DNA of 64,000 nt from Burkholderia lata (GCF_902499335.1 NZ_CABVQK010000013.1:1-64000); one strand, 5' to 3'. Positions 18,517 to 28,660 are shown, counted from the stretch's first letter. A program made the numbers and translations. The notes: generated by a model from the letters alone, not told the origin.

Positions 18517-19713
18517 TCAGTCGAGCGGCACGCGCAGCAGCTGCGCGCACGCGGTGGCCGCGGCAACGGCTTCGTCGCGCGTCTCGGCCGTGAAGTTCAC
18601 GTGGCCCATCTTGCGGCCGACGCGCGCGTCTTCCTTGCCGTACAGGTGCAGGTGCGCGGTGGGCATCGCCGCGACCGTGTCCCACGGCGGCGTGACGGCA
18701 TCGGCCGCCGCACCGTTCGGGAACCACACGTCGCCGAGGATGTTCAGCATTGCGGCCGGCGAATGCTGGCGCGGGTTGCCGAGCGGCATGCGCGTCATCG
18801 CGCGTACCTGCTGCTCGAACTGGCTCGTTGCGCACGCATCGACCGTGTAGTGGCCGGAGTTGTGCGGGCGCGGCGCCATCTCGTTCGCGACGAACGAACC
18901 GTCTTCCAGCACGAAGAATTCGACGCACAGCACGCCGACGTAGCCGAGCGTATCGGCAATCCGCACGGCTGCCTGCTGCGCCTCTTCGACGCGCGCGGCA
19001 TCGGCGGCCGGCGCGGGCACGACCGTCAGCGCGAGGATGCCGTTGTGGTGCGCGTTCTGCGCGAGCGGGAACGCGGCCGAGCGGCCGTCCGCGCCGCGCG
19101 CGATCAGCGCCGACACTTCGTATTTCAGCGGCAGGCGCTTCTCGAGCACGCACGGCACGCCGTTCAGCGCAGCATGGGCATCGCGCACTTCCTGCGCGGT
19201 GCTCACGCGCACCTGGCCCTTGCCGTCGTAGCCGAGGCGCGCGGTCTTCAGGATGCCCGGCAGCACCGCGTCGAGCGCGGCATCGTCGAGCGCGGCGAGC
19301 GCCGCCGCCGATTCGATCACGACATGCGGCGCGACGGGCACGCCCGACGCTTCGATGAAGCGCTTCTCCGCGATCCGGTCCTGCGCGACCGCGACGCAGC
19401 GGCCGGCCGGCGCGACGAACGTCGTGCGCGCGAGGAAATCGAGGCTCGCGGCCGGCACGTTCTCGAACTCCGTCGACACCGCGTCGCACAGGTCGGCCAG
19501 TTCGGCGAGCGCGGCTTCGTCGTCGTAGGTCGCGCGCAGGTGGCGGTCGGCGACCGCGCCGGCGGGGCTCGTCGGATCGGGATCGAGCACGGCGACGCGA
19601 TAGCCCATCGACTGGGCGGCAAAGCAGAACATGCGGCCGAGCTGGCCACCGCCAACCATGCCCAGCCACGCGCCGGGCAGGATCGGGGAAACGGAATCAG
19701 GAGTTGCGGTCAT
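18517..19713 (-). CDS. purK: N5-carboxyaminoimidazole ribonucleotide synthase
   Basis: 398 residues, normal for PurK. The ATP-grasp fold is clear: '[16 protein letters not shown]' at the N terminus, '[12 protein letters not shown]', '[10 protein letters not shown]', '[18 protein letters not shown]', 'ALTVVPAP', '[28 protein letters not shown]'. It converts AIR, bicarbonate and ATP to N5-CAIR, feeding PurE encoded 81 bases upstream. The short gap and same strand indicate one operon with purC and purE. Confidence 0.96.
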   Translation of the reverse strand: MTATPDSVSPILPGAWLGMVGGGQLGRMFCFAAQSMGYRVAVLDPDPTSPAGAVADRHLRATYDDEAALAELADLCDAVSTEFENVPAASLDFLARTTFVAPAGRCVAVAQDRIAEKRFIEASGVPVAPHVVIESAAALAALDDAALDAVLPGILKTARLGYDGKGQVRVSTAQEVRDAHAALNGVPCVLEKRLPLKYEVSALIARGADGRSAAFPLAQNAHHNGILALTVVPAPAADAARVEEAQQAAVRIADTLGYVGVLCVEFFVLEDGSFVANEMAPRPHNSGHYTVDACATSQFEQQVRAMTRMPLGNPRQHSPAAMLNILGDVWFPNGAAADAVTPPWDTVAAMPTAHLHLYGKEDARVGRKMGHVNFTAETRDEAVAAATACAQLLRVPLD

Positions 19714-19794
19714 GTCAGTGGTCGGTCGCGGCGGGCGCTGCCCGCCGCAGTGGGGAGGGTCAGGCAGCCGCGACGCGCGGCCGCCGGTGCGCCG

Positions 19795-20316
19795 TCATTC
19801 CAGCGGCGGCAGCACCATCGCGTGCGCGGCTTCGTTCTGGCGCACGCGGAACGCGGCGAGGCGGTTCGCATAGTCGACCGAGTTGCCGGACAGGATCGAC
19901 ACCGCGAACAGCGCGGCATTCGCGGCGCCGGCCTCGCCGATCGCGAACGTCGCGACGGGCACGCCCTTCGGCATCTGCACGATCGAGTGCAGCGAATCGA
20001 CACCCTTCAGGTACTTGCTCGCGACCGGCACGCCGAGCACCGGCACCGTGGTTTTCGCGGCCAGCATGCCGGGCAGGTGCGCGGCGCCGCCGGCGCCCGC
20101 GATGATCGCGCGCAGCCCGCGCTCGCGCGCCTTCTCCGCATAGTCGAACATCTCGTCGGGCATCCGGTGCGCGGACACGACCTTCGCTTCGTACGGCACG
20201 CCGAATTCCTGCAGGATGGCGACCGCATGCTTCATCACGTCCCAATCGGAACTCGAACCCATCAGCACGCCGACGAGCGGCGCGCTGTGCGTGTGGGCAG
20301 TCTGGATTTCACTCAT
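19795..20316 (-). CDS. purE: N5-carboxyaminoimidazole ribonucleotide mutase
   Basis: 173 residues. Class I PurE signature '[18 protein letters not shown]', '[18 protein letters not shown]' (catalytic His in SAHR), '[19 protein letters not shown]', '[26 protein letters not shown]'. It isomerises N5-CAIR to CAIR. It lies between purC and purK. The gap to purC holds a long imperfect hairpin (20334-20365) about 18 bases upstream of the purE start, which could influence its translation or transcript stability. Confidence 0.96.
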   Translation of the reverse strand: MSEIQTAHTHSAPLVGVLMGSSSDWDVMKHAVAILQEFGVPYEAKVVSAHRMPDEMFDYAEKARERGLRAIIAGAGGAAHLPGMLAAKTTVPVLGVPVASKYLKGVDSLHSIVQMPKGVPVATFAIGEAGAANAALFAVSILSGNSVDYANRLAAFRVRQNEAAHAMVLPPLE

Positions 20317-20333
20317 TTGTTCAGTTCCTGTCG

Positions 20334-20365
20334 ACCAGAGTTAGTGCTTCAGCACCTACTCTGGT
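20334..20365. repeat. Long hairpin between purC and purE
   Basis: ACCAGAGT, two unpaired bases, GTGCT, a two-base loop, AGCAC, two unpaired bases, ACTCTGGT: arms of 8 and 5 base pairs in a 32-base element. It has no T-run, so it is not a standard terminator. It resembles a REP-like or transcript-processing element; I see no second copy in this window. Confidence 0.6.
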
Positions 20366-20381
20366 CCCATGCAAAGCCCGC

Positions 20382-21272
20382 TCAGGCGAGCGCCTGGCCC
20401 GTGATGCGCTCGAGCGCTTCCTGGTACTTCGCGGCCGTCTTCTCGACGACCTCGGCCGGCAGCGCCGGTGCCGGTGCCGTCTTGCCCCACGGCTGCGCCT
20501 CGAGCCAGTCGCGCACGAACTGCTTGTCGAACGACGGCGGGTTCGTGCCGACTTCGTACTGGTCGGCCGGCCAGAAGCGCGACGAATCGGCCGTCAGCAC
20601 TTCGTCCATCAGGTACAGCTGGCCGTGGTTGTCGAGGCCGAATTCGAACTTCGTGTCGGCGATGATGATGCCGCGCGTCGCCGCGTAGTCGGCCGCTTCC
20701 TTGTACAGCTTGATCGAGATGTCGCGGATCGTCGCGGCCAGCTCGGTGCCGATGCGACGCTCGGTTTCCTCGAACGTGATGTTCTCGTCGTGCTCGCCCA
20801 TTTCGGCCTTCGCGGCCGGCGTGAAGATCGGCTCGGGCAGCTTCTGCGCGTTCTGCAGGCCTTCCGGCAGCTGCACGCCGCACACGGCGCCCGACGCCTG
20901 GTATTCCTTCCAGCCGCTGCCGGCCAGGTAGCCGCGCACGACCGCTTCGATCATGATCGGCTCGAGGCGCTTGACGACCACGCCGCGGCCCTTCACCTGC
21001 TCGACCTCGTCGGCCGCGACGACGGCTTCCGGCGCGTCGCCCGTCAGGTGGTTCGGCACGATGTGCGCGAGCTTGTCGAACCAGAAGTTCGCCATCTGGT
21101 TCAGCACGCGGCCCTTGTTCGGAATCGGCTCGCCCATCACCACGTCGAAAGCCGACAGGCGATCGGTCGTGACGATCAGGAGCTTGTCGTTGCCGACCGC
21201 GTAGTTATCGCGGACCTTGCCGCGACCGAGGAGCGGCAGCGAGCGGAGCGTGGATTCGTAGAGGGTAGACAT
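20382..21272 (-). CDS. purC: SAICAR synthetase
   Basis: 296 residues. Typical PurC start '[33 protein letters not shown]', then '[15 protein letters not shown]', '[31 protein letters not shown]', '[30 protein letters not shown]'. This is the longer SAICAR synthetase type. It joins CAIR and aspartate using ATP in purine synthesis. First gene of the purine unit; a fba terminator lies upstream. Confidence 0.96.
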   Translation of the reverse strand: MSTLYESTLRSLPLLGRGKVRDNYAVGNDKLLIVTTDRLSAFDVVMGEPIPNKGRVLNQMANFWFDKLAHIVPNHLTGDAPEAVVAADEVEQVKGRGVVVKRLEPIMIEAVVRGYLAGSGWKEYQASGAVCGVQLPEGLQNAQKLPEPIFTPAAKAEMGEHDENITFEETERRIGTELAATIRDISIKLYKEAADYAATRGIIIADTKFEFGLDNHGQLYLMDEVLTADSSRFWPADQYEVGTNPPSFDKQFVRDWLEAQPWGKTAPAPALPAEVVEKTAAKYQEALERITGQALA

Positions 21273-21297
21273 CGTCTTTTCGCAGATAAGGAGCCAA

Positions 21298-21340
21298 ACA
21301 AAAAGGGAAACGCCGTTCCCCGCGGCAGGCGGGAACGGCG
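21298..21340 (-). terminator. Rho-independent terminator of fba
   Basis: CGCCGTTCCC (21311-21320) pairs perfectly with GGGAACGGCG (21331-21340) around a 10-base loop. On the minus strand it is followed by TTTCCCTTTTT. Confidence 0.8.
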
Positions 21341-21493
21341 GTCTTGCAATACGTCGGCGAACCGGCCGGGCGACAGCGCCCGGGCGGTTGCCGGCCGGCC
21401 CTCGTTCGGCCGGACGGAACGGCTGCGGGGCCGGATCAGATCCGGCTGGACAGCCTTGCCTTTGCCTTTCGGCGCGGCAATCGTACTACAGTC

Positions 21494-22558
21494 TCAGCGC
21501 ACGACCTGTGCGAGCGCGCCGGACTTGTACTGCTCGGCGATCTTGTCGAGCGACACCGGCTTGATCTTGCCGGCCTGGCCTTCGCAGCCGAACGCGAGGT
21601 AGCGGTCGACGCAGACCTGCTTCGCCGCTTCGCGTGCGGGCTTCAGGTAGTCGCGCGGATCGAACTTGCCCGGGTTCTCGAACAGGTAGCGGCGGATCGC
21701 ACCGGTGATCGCCAGACGCAGGTCGGTGTCGATGTTGATCTTGCGCACGCCGTGCTTGATGCCTTCCTGGATTTCCTCGACCGGCACGCCGTAGGTTTCC
21801 TTCATGTCGCCGCCGAATTCGCGGATCTCGGCCAGCAGTTCCTGCGGCACCGACGACGAACCGTGCATCACGAGGTGGGTGTTCGGAATGCGCGCGTGGA
21901 TTTCCTTGATGCGCTGGATCGACAGGATGTCGCCCGTCGGCTTCTTCGAGAACTTGTACGCGCCGTGCGACGTGCCGATCGCGATCGCGAGTGCATCGCA
22001 CTGCGTGAGCTTCACGAAGTCGGCGGCCTGCTCCGGATCGGTCAACAGCTGCTCGCGGGTCATCGTGCCTTCCGCGCCGTGGCCGTCTTCCTTGTCGCCC
22101 TTCATCGTCTCGAGCGAGCCGAGCACGCCGAGTTCGGCCTCGACCGTCACGCCGATCGAGTGCGCCATCTCGACGACCTTGCGCGACACGTCGACGTTGT
22201 ACTCGTACGACGCGACCGTCTTGCCGTCGGCTTCGAGCGAACCGTCCATCATCACGCTGGTGAAGCCGCTGCGGATCGCGCCCATGCAGACCGCCGGCGA
22301 CTGGCCGTGATCCTGGTGCATCACGACCGGAATGTGCGGGTACGACTCGATTGCCGCTTCGATCAGGTGGCGCAGGAACGGCTCGCCCGCGTACTTACGC
22401 GCGCCGGCCGACGCCTGCATGATCACGGGCGCGCCAACCTGGTCCGCCGCCGCCATGATCGCCTGGACCTGCTCCAGGTTGTTCACGTTGAAGGCCGGCA
22501 GGCCATAACCGTGCTCTGCCGCGTGGTCCAGCAATTGACGCATTGATACGAGAGGCAT
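21494..22558 (-). CDS. fba: Fructose-bisphosphate aldolase, class II
   Basis: 354 residues. Class II zinc aldolase of the longer CbbA/Calvin-type subgroup: '[18 protein letters not shown]', catalytic 'VMHQDHGQS' with metal-binding His, '[21 protein letters not shown]', '[10 protein letters not shown]', '[10 protein letters not shown]', '[12 protein letters not shown]', '[11 protein letters not shown]'. It cleaves fructose-1,6-bisphosphate in glycolysis and runs in reverse in gluconeogenesis. It is transcribed separately from pyk (317-base gap) and ends at its own terminator. A TAAAAT -10-like box lies at 22669-22664 on the minus strand. Confidence 0.95.
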   Translation of the reverse strand: MPLVSMRQLLDHAAEHGYGLPAFNVNNLEQVQAIMAAADQVGAPVIMQASAGARKYAGEPFLRHLIEAAIESYPHIPVVMHQDHGQSPAVCMGAIRSGFTSVMMDGSLEADGKTVASYEYNVDVSRKVVEMAHSIGVTVEAELGVLGSLETMKGDKEDGHGAEGTMTREQLLTDPEQAADFVKLTQCDALAIAIGTSHGAYKFSKKPTGDILSIQRIKEIHARIPNTHLVMHGSSSVPQELLAEIREFGGDMKETYGVPVEEIQEGIKHGVRKINIDTDLRLAITGAIRRYLFENPGKFDPRDYLKPAREAAKQVCVDRYLAFGCEGQAGKIKPVSLDKIAEQYKSGALAQVVR

Positions 22559-22749
22559 TGTGGAACTCCTTGGAATGAAAACCGGTGCGCCCTGACGCCG
22601 GCGCGGCGCTCGCTCCCGGTCGAACCCGGGGTGGCACGGCGCGGCTGAGCGTCGAATAGCCGCATTTTATCGCGAAGCGCCTCCGATTCCGACCGCCCGG
22701 TGGCGCCGACTCGCAATTTGTTACGTTCGCACGGCACAATGCGGGCAAA

Positions 22750-22793
22750 AAAGAGAAAAAAAGCCGCGCGGGGCTTCGGACCCCACGCGGCTT
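22750..22793 (-). terminator. Rho-independent terminator of pyk
   Basis: AAGCCGCGCGGGG / CCCCACGCGGCTT (one mismatch) around CTTCGGA; on the minus strand followed by TTTTTTTCTCTTTTTT. The rest of the 22559-22875 gap contains only the putative fba promoter. Confidence 0.88.
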
Positions 22794-22875
22794 TCGCGTG
22801 AAAAACGGTGTCGGATCAGTTTTTCAGCCGACCCGTGCGGGCGGCCCTCAGGCCGGCCCGATGCTCAGCCGGCGC

Positions 22876-24312
22876 TCAATAGTGCTCGCCGACCCGCACG
22901 ATCTTCAGCGTGTTGGTGCCGCCCGCCTGCCCCATCGGCTCGCCGACGGTCAGCACGACCATGTCGCCGTGCTGCACATAGCCCTGCTTGACGACGATTT
23001 CGAGCGCCGCCTGGAGCGCCGAGTCGCGGTCGCTGTTGAAGTCGACGTGCAGCGGCGTCACGTTGCGGTACAGCGCCATCGTGCGCTCGCTGCCGACGCG
23101 CGGCGTCAGCGCGAAGATCGGCACGTGCGTGTAGTGACGCGACATCCACAGCGCGGTCGCGCCCGATTCGGTCAGCGCGATGATCGCCTTCGCGCCCAGG
23201 TGGTACGCGGTGAACAGCGCGCCCATCGCGATCGACTGGTCGATCCGCGTGAACGTGCGGTCGAGGAAATCCTTGTCCAGCTCGACGTGTTCCGATTTTT
23301 CCGCCTCGACGCACACGGCCGCCATCGTCTCGATCGTGACGACCGGGTACTTGCCGGCGGCCGTCTCGGCCGACAGCATCACCGCGTCGGTGCCGTCGAG
23401 CACCGCGTTCGCGACGTCCGACACTTCCGCGCGCGTCGGCACCGGCGCGTGGATCATCGATTCCATCATCTGCGTCGCGGTAATCACGAGCTTGTTCGAC
23501 TCGCGCGCCATCCGGATCATCCGCTTCTGCAGCGCCGGCACGGCCGCGTTGCCCACTTCCACCGCGAGGTCGCCGCGCGCGACCATGATGCCGTCGGACG
23601 CGTCGAGGATGCTCTGCAGCGCCGGAATCGCTTCCGCGCGCTCGATCTTCGCGATCATCTTCGGCTTGATGCCGTAAGGCGCGCCCGCGATGTTCGCGAG
23701 CTGGCGCGCCATTTCCATGTCGGTCGCGTTCTTCGGGAACGACACCGCCACCAGGTCCGCGCCGAGCGACATCGCGGTGCGGATGTCTTCCATGTCCTTC
23801 GCGGTCAGCGCGGGTGCCGACAGGCCGCCGCCCTGGCGGTTGATGCCCTTGTTGTTCGACAGCTCGCCGCCCACCTTGACGATCGTGTGGATCTCGTCGC
23901 CGAGCACGCGCTCGACGGTCAGCACGATCAGGCCGTCGTTCAGCAGCAGCAGGTCGCCCGTGCGCAGGTCACGCGGCAGTTCCTTGTAGTCGAGGCCGAC
24001 GCGCTCGTCGTTGCCGAGTTCGCAGCCCGCATCGAGGATGAAGGCCTGGCCCGGCTCGAGCGTCGTCTTGCCGTTCTCGAACTTGCCGACGCGAATCTTC
24101 GGGCCCTGGAGGTCGGCCATGATCGCGATCTCGCGGCCGACCTTGCGGGCGGCCTCGCGCACCATCTCGGCGCGCTGGCGGTGATCGTCGGCCGTGCCGT
24201 GCGAAAAATTGAGCCGCACGACGTCGAGGCCCGCCTGCATCATCTGCAGCAGAATCTCCGGCGAACTGGAAGCCGGGCCGATCGTGGCGACTATCTTGGT
24301 GGCGCGCTGCAT
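22876..24312 (-). CDS. pyk: Pyruvate kinase
   Basis: 478 residues when started at 24312, where ATG is preceded by GAGGAGTTTC. The same frame runs open upstream, but that part is a low-complexity Ala/Pro sequence in a gap and was rejected. Motifs: 'RATKIVATIGPASSSPE', 'GLDVVRLNFSHGTADDH', 'DLQGPKIRVG', 'MIAKIERAEAI' with catalytic Lys, 'GIMVARGDLAVEVG', 'KLVITATQMMESMI', 'VSDVANAVLDGTDAVMLSAETAAG'. It makes pyruvate and ATP from phosphoenolpyruvate and ADP. It lies 284 bases from pgk on the same strand. Confidence 0.96.
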   Translation of the reverse strand: MQRATKIVATIGPASSSPEILLQMMQAGLDVVRLNFSHGTADDHRQRAEMVREAARKVGREIAIMADLQGPKIRVGKFENGKTTLEPGQAFILDAGCELGNDERVGLDYKELPRDLRTGDLLLLNDGLIVLTVERVLGDEIHTIVKVGGELSNNKGINRQGGGLSAPALTAKDMEDIRTAMSLGADLVAVSFPKNATDMEMARQLANIAGAPYGIKPKMIAKIERAEAIPALQSILDASDGIMVARGDLAVEVGNAAVPALQKRMIRMARESNKLVITATQMMESMIHAPVPTRAEVSDVANAVLDGTDAVMLSAETAAGKYPVVTIETMAAVCVEAEKSEHVELDKDFLDRTFTRIDQSIAMGALFTAYHLGAKAIIALTESGATALWMSRHYTHVPIFALTPRVGSERTMALYRNVTPLHVDFNSDRDSALQAALEIVVKQGYVQHGDMVVLTVGEPMGQAGGTNTLKIVRVGEHY

Positions 24313-24596
24313 GAAACTCCTCATCTGGATCAAGGTGGATGCGCTGGGTGAAACGCTGCGAGAGCCGGAAGCGGCAGGCCCAGCGGCCGCCGTTCCGGGG
24401 GGCGTGCCGGTGCTTGCGCCCGGCATCGCTTTGTTCTGAATTTCGTGGTGCTGTTCGGCCGCGTCGCCGGCGGCCGCCGGTGCGCGCGGGGTGGAGTTCG
24501 CCCGCGCGGGCGCGCGTTTGCGCTTGCCCGCGCCGGCCGGCTGCTCCGCTTTCGCGGAGCGCGCGGCCTTCATCACCCCTGCGCGCGCCGCCACGC

Positions 24597-25793
24597 TCAG
24601 GCCGCCCGCGTTTCGAGCACTTCCACCGCCGGCAGCTTCTTCCCCTCGAGGAACTCGAGGAAGGCGCCGCCGCCCGTCGAGATGTAGCTGACCTGGTCAT
24701 GGATGCCGTACTTCGCGATGGCCGCGAGCGTGTCGCCGCCGCCCGCGATCGAGAACGCGGACGATTTGGCGATCGCTTCCGCGAGCGTCTTGGTGCCGTT
24801 GCCGAACTGGTCGAACTCGAACACGCCGACCGGGCCGTTCCACACGATCGTGCCGGCCTTCTCGAGCTGGCTTGCGAGCGCCTTGGCCGTATCCGGGCCG
24901 ATGTCGAGGATCATGTCGTCCGCTTCGATGTCGGCGACCTGCTTCACCGTGGCCACGGCCGTCGGCGAGAATTCCTTGGCCGTCACGACGTCGGTCGGGA
25001 TCGGCACCGATGCGCCGCGCTCGCGCGCTTCGTCGATGATCGCCTTCGCCTCGTTGACGAGGTCGGCTTCCGCGAGCGACTTGCCGATCGACAGGCCGGC
25101 CGCGAGCATGAACGTGTTCGCGATGCCGCCGCCGACGATCAGCTGGTCGACCTTGCCGGCCAGCGACTTCAGGATCGTGAGCTTGGTCGACACCTTCGAG
25201 CCGGCGACGATCGCCACCAGCGGGCGGGCCGGGTTGCCGAGCGCCTTGCCGAGCGCGTCGAGTTCGGCGGCCAGCAGCGGGCCCGCGCACGCGACCGGCG
25301 CGTACTTCGCGATCCCGTGCGTGGTCGCTTCCGCGCGGTGCGCGGTGCCGAACGCGTCGTTCACGTACACGTCGCAGAGCTTCGCCATCTTCTGGGCGAG
25401 CTCGTCCGAATTCTTCTTCTCGCCCTTGTTCACGCGGCAGTTCTCGAGCAGCACGACCTGGCCCGGCGCGACATTCACGCCGTTCTCGACCCAGTTCGAG
25501 ACGAGCGGCACGTCACGGCCGAGCAGCTCGGCGAGGCGCGTCGCGACCGGCGCGAGCGAATCTTCCGGCTTGAATTCGCCTTCGGTCGGACGGCCGAGGT
25601 GCGACGTGACCATCACGGCCGCGCCGGCGTCGAGCGCGGCCTGGATGGCCGGCACGGACGCACGCACGCGCGTGTCCTCGGTGATGTTGCCCTGGTCGTC
25701 CTGCGGGACGTTCAGGTCGGCACGAATGAATACCCGCTTGCCGGCGAGCTGGCCGGCGGCGATCAGGTCGGTAAGACGCTTGACTTGGCTCAT
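24597..25793 (-). CDS. pgk: Phosphoglycerate kinase
   Basis: 398 residues from the ATG at 25793 ([10 protein letters not shown]). Hallmarks: '[14 protein letters not shown]', '[13 protein letters not shown]', '[17 protein letters not shown]', '[19 protein letters not shown]', '[16 protein letters not shown]', '[11 protein letters not shown]', '[17 protein letters not shown]', '[12 protein letters not shown]', '[15 protein letters not shown]'. It transfers phosphate between 1,3-bisphosphoglycerate and ADP. The RBS before this start is weak; the longer open frame upstream has no family similarity. It heads the pgk-pyk-fba glycolytic group. Confidence 0.96.
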   Translation of the reverse strand: MSQVKRLTDLIAAGQLAGKRVFIRADLNVPQDDQGNITEDTRVRASVPAIQAALDAGAAVMVTSHLGRPTEGEFKPEDSLAPVATRLAELLGRDVPLVSNWVENGVNVAPGQVVLLENCRVNKGEKKNSDELAQKMAKLCDVYVNDAFGTAHRAEATTHGIAKYAPVACAGPLLAAELDALGKALGNPARPLVAIVAGSKVSTKLTILKSLAGKVDQLIVGGGIANTFMLAAGLSIGKSLAEADLVNEAKAIIDEARERGASVPIPTDVVTAKEFSPTAVATVKQVADIEADDMILDIGPDTAKALASQLEKAGTIVWNGPVGVFEFDQFGNGTKTLAEAIAKSSAFSIAGGGDTLAAIAKYGIHDQVSYISTGGGAFLEFLEGKKLPAVEVLETRAA

Positions 25794-26072
25794 GTTGAAC
25801 AAATTGAAGTAGTGGATGGGGAAAGGGGGTTCACGCTGGACGTGCGCGGGCTGCCGCGAAAGGGCGCCGGATGCGGCCGTGGCTGGCGGTTCGCATGACG
25901 CGCACGGGTAAAAAATCTCGAACGGGCATTCTAGCCGATCCACCCGGCAGACTGACCCGGCAGCGGCGAATTCCGCCTATTTGGGATCGCGAGCGGGAAC
26001 GGACACATTGCCGCAACGCAGCAATGCACGCGCGCGAGCGGCCGGCACCCGGCGGGCCTGAACGGCGGGGCA

Positions 26073-26396
26073 TCAGAAGATCAGGCGCAGCGCGGTGAAC
26101 ACGAGCATCCCGACGACGATCGTGCCGAGCATGCTGCGCCGCCACAAAAACCAGCCGAGGCCGGCGAGCGCCGCGTAGAACGGGTGATTGGACAGCGCGA
26201 ACGACAGCCCGGCCGGCGTTTCGAGCACGTCGGGCAGCACGACGGCGACCAGTGCCGCCGCCGGCGCGTAGCGCAGCGCGCGCTGCGCGCGTTCGGGCAG
26301 CACGGTGCGTTCGCCGCCGATCAGGAACAGCGCGCGCGTGACGGCCGTGACGATCGTCATCCCGATGATGACGATCCAGATTTCCGTCGCGCTCAT
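26073..26396 (-). CDS. azlD: AzlD-family branched-chain amino acid export subunit
   Basis: 107 residues, nearly all hydrophobic, about four membrane segments ('EIWIVIIGMTIVTAVTRALFLIGG', 'ALRYAPAAALVAVVLPDVL', 'PFYAALAGLGWFLWRRS', 'LGTIVVGMLVFTALRL'). 'RALFLIGG' and 'ALRYAPAAALVAVVLPDVL' are AzlD family hallmarks. The start overlaps the azlC stop in ATGA, so they are translationally coupled. AzlCD pairs export branched-chain amino acids; the nearby ilvE supports that link. Confidence 0.88.
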   Translation of the reverse strand: MSATEIWIVIIGMTIVTAVTRALFLIGGERTVLPERAQRALRYAPAAALVAVVLPDVLETPAGLSFALSNHPFYAALAGLGWFLWRRSMLGTIVVGMLVFTALRLIF

Positions 26397-27148
26397 TCGA
26401 TCTCCTTCTCGTGCACGGTTTCGGTGCGGATGCGCCGCCAGTCGGCCCGCTCGACGAAGAAATCGGCCGTGCAGCCGGCCGCGAGCGCGGCGAGCACCGC
26501 GAGCGGCAGCGCGAGCCGGTACGGCAGGTCGAACGCGACCAGCGACACGACACCGGCAACCGCGACGGCCGCGAGCGTCGAGCGATTCGCGACCGCCGAC
26601 ACCATGATCGGGATCAGCGCGAGCGTGCCGGCCAGTTCCAGCCCCCAGCTCGCGGGGAAGAAGCTCGCGAGCAGGATGCCGGCGAGCGACGACACCTGCC
26701 ACGACAGCCAGCTCGCGAGCGCCATCCCCCAGAAATACGCCTCCTTGCCGGGCACGTGGCCGTAGGCGAAGCCCTGTTTCTGGAACAGCAGGTAGATCAC
26801 GTCGCCGTTGAAATAGCCGATCGCGAGGCGCCGCCACAGCGGCAGGTAGGAAAAATGGGGAGCAAGCCCGGCGCTGAAGATCACGAAGCGCGTGTTGACC
26901 ATCGCGGCCGTGAGCAGGATGGTCCAGATCGGCAGCTTCGCCGCGAGGAGCGGCAGCACCGCGAGCTGCGACGAGCCCGCGTAGACGAGCAGCGACATCG
27001 CGCTCGCCTGCCCGAGGGTCATTACCGACTTGCTCATCGCGATACCGGTGACGAGCCCCCACGAGAAAATCGCCATCAGCGTCGGGGAATAATCGCGCGC
27101 GCCCTGGATCAGCGCGAAGCGGTCGGTGGCGGACAATCGAGCGAGCAT
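26393..27148 (-). CDS. azlC: AzlC-family branched-chain amino acid export permease
   Basis: 251 residues with about six to seven membrane segments. Family signs: 'GARDYSPTLMAIFSWGLVTGIAMS', 'ASAMSLLVYAGSSQLAVLPLLA' (the YAGSxQ motif), 'NTRFVIFSAGLAPHF', 'YFNGDVIYLLFQK'. Partner of AzlD with a 4-base overlap. It is divergent from ilvE, which lies 193 bases away, so control by branched-chain amino acid status is plausible but no Lrp-like site was identified. Confidence 0.9.
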   Translation of the reverse strand: MLARLSATDRFALIQGARDYSPTLMAIFSWGLVTGIAMSKSVMTLGQASAMSLLVYAGSSQLAVLPLLAAKLPIWTILLTAAMVNTRFVIFSAGLAPHFSYLPLWRRLAIGYFNGDVIYLLFQKQGFAYGHVPGKEAYFWGMALASWLSWQVSSLAGILLASFFPASWGLELAGTLALIPIMVSAVANRSTLAAVAVAGVVSLVAFDLPYRLALPLAVLAALAAGCTADFFVERADWRRIRTETVHEKEIE

Positions 27149-27279
27149 GGGAAGCGGGCCGCAGCGGGCGGTTCGTCGGGGCGCCGGCGCCTCCTGCCGG
27201 TACGACCCGTCGTTATTGGAATCGGTACCGGGCGATTATAGCGCCGGCCCCGCGCCGACCGACCGGATCGCCTTCAAAT

Positions 27280-27297
27280 GACGCTAAAATAAGCGTC
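27280..27297. repeat. Inverted repeat upstream of ilvE
   Basis: GACGCT-AAAATA-AGCGTC, a perfect 6-6-6 inverted repeat 44 bases before the ilvE start. The internal TAAAAT could be a -10 element, in which case the repeat would overlap the ilvE promoter and act as an operator or early hairpin. Confidence 0.4.
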
Positions 27298-27341
27298 TTT
27301 CCGGCTCAACGCTGCATACAACCGCATCCCAGGAGAAATCT

Positions 27342-28265
27342 ATGTCAATGGCCGACCGCGACGGCAAGATCTGGATGGACGGCAAGCTGATCGACTGGCG
27401 CGACGCCAAGATCCACGTCCTGACCCACACGCTGCACTACGGCATGGGCGTCTTCGAGGGCGTGCGCGCGTACAAGTCGGCCGACGGCAGCACCGCGATC
27501 TTCCGCCTGTTCGAGCACACGAAACGTCTGCTGAATTCGGCGAAGATCTTCCAGATGGACGTGCCGTTCGACCGGGAAACGCTCGAAGCCGCGCAGCTCG
27601 AAGTCGTGCGCGAGAACAAGCTCGAGTCGTGCTACCTGCGCCCGATCATCTGGGTCGGTTCGGAAAAGCTCGGCGTGTCCGCGAAGGGCAACACGATCCA
27701 CGTCGCGATCGCCGCATGGCCGTGGGGTGCGTACCTCGGCGAGGAAGGCCTCGCGAAGGGCATCCGCGTGAAGACGTCGTCGTTCACGCGCCACCACGTG
27801 AACGTGTCGATGGTCCGTGCAAAGGCGTCGGGCTGGTACGTGAACTCGATCCTGGCGAACCAGGAAGCAACGGCCGACGGCTACGACGAAGCGCTGCTGC
27901 TCGACGTCGACGGCTACGTGTCGGAAGGCTCCGGCGAGAACTTCTTCCTGGTGAACAACGGCAAGCTGTACACGCCCGACCTGTCGTCGTGCCTCGACGG
28001 CATCACGCGCGATACCGTCATCACGCTCGCGAAGGACGCCGGCATCGAAGTGATCGAGAAGCGCATCACGCGCGACGAGGTCTACACGGCCGACGAAGCG
28101 TTCTTCACCGGCACGGCCGCTGAAGTCACGCCGATCCGCGAGCTCGACAACCGCACGATCGGCAGCGGCGCGCGCGGCCCCGTCACGGAAAAGCTCCAGT
28201 CGGCGTTTTTCGATATCGTGTCGGGCAAGAACGCGAAGTACGCGCACTGGCTGACGAAGGTCTGA
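27342..28265 (+). CDS. ilvE: Branched-chain amino acid aminotransferase
   Basis: 307 residues. Class IV PLP aminotransferase with 'HTLHYGMGVFEGVRAYK', 'CYLRPIIWVGSEKLGV', the PLP lysine about Lys161 in 'VRAKASGWYVNSILA', 'EALLLDVDGYVSEGSGENFF', 'DGITRDTVITLA', 'FFTGTAAEVTPIRELD'. It catalyses the last step of Val/Ile/Leu synthesis and the first of their breakdown. RBS AGGAGAAATCT. A second in-frame ATG two codons in is possible. A small zinc-finger gene follows 50 bases downstream. Confidence 0.96.
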   Translation: MSMADRDGKIWMDGKLIDWRDAKIHVLTHTLHYGMGVFEGVRAYKSADGSTAIFRLFEHTKRLLNSAKIFQMDVPFDRETLEAAQLEVVRENKLESCYLRPIIWVGSEKLGVSAKGNTIHVAIAAWPWGAYLGEEGLAKGIRVKTSSFTRHHVNVSMVRAKASGWYVNSILANQEATADGYDEALLLDVDGYVSEGSGENFFLVNNGKLYTPDLSSCLDGITRDTVITLAKDAGIEVIEKRITRDEVYTADEAFFTGTAAEVTPIRELDNRTIGSGARGPVTEKLQSAFFDIVSGKNAKYAHWLTKV

Positions 28266-28315
28266 GCGCGCCGCGCCACCGACCGCCCCACAAAAGAGTG
28301 ATAAGAGAAAGTCTC

Positions 28316-28510
28316 ATGAGTGAAATCAAGGAAATGCCGCTGGTCGAGCTGACGGCCAAGGATCTTCCCGCGTACTGCCCGAACCCGGCCATGGCGCGCT
28401 GGAGCGCCCACCCGCGCGTCTTCATCGACGTCTCGCACGGCGAAGCACGCTGCCCGTACTGCGGCACGCGCTACAAGCTGCGCGACGGCGAGGTCGTCAA
28501 GGGCCACTGA
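28316..28510 (+). CDS. Small zinc-finger protein (NDUFS6/COG4391-like)
   Basis: 64 residues. The C-terminal half carries the family pattern: a Cys in 'LPAYCPNP', a His in 'DVSHGEA' and 'CPYCGTRYKL'; these probably bind one zinc. The family is related to the small zinc subunit of mitochondrial complex I, but no complex I gene is here and bacterial members have no assigned role. It follows ilvE on the same strand, a common Burkholderia arrangement. Start chosen by its spacing from the AAGAGAAAG purine stretch. Confidence 0.85.
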   Translation: MSEIKEMPLVELTAKDLPAYCPNPAMARWSAHPRVFIDVSHGEARCPYCGTRYKLRDGEVVKGH

Positions 28511-28522
28511 GCCCCGGCGGCC

Positions 28523-28546
28523 GGGCCTGCAGGCTGATGCAGGCCC
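28523..28546 (+). terminator. Hairpin after the zinc-finger gene
   Basis: GGGCCTGCA / TGCAGGCCC, perfect 9-base arms with a 6-base loop, 12 bases past the stop codon. There is no T-run, so it is at best a weak intrinsic terminator or a transcript-end stabiliser. Confidence 0.35.
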
Positions 28547-28660
28547 GCCGACCCGCAAGGCGGCGCAGCCGGATGGCCGGCGCGCCGCCCTTCTCCATTC
28601 TGGCAACCCGAACGCGGCGCCCGAGCGCCGTGCTTCATTACGACATCGGAAGTCGACCTG

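Noticed and set aside
24313-24594. N-terminal extension of pyruvate kinase by about 94 residues
   Set aside because: The extension is Ala/Pro/Arg low complexity; a good ribosome-binding site and the conserved enzyme start are at 24312.
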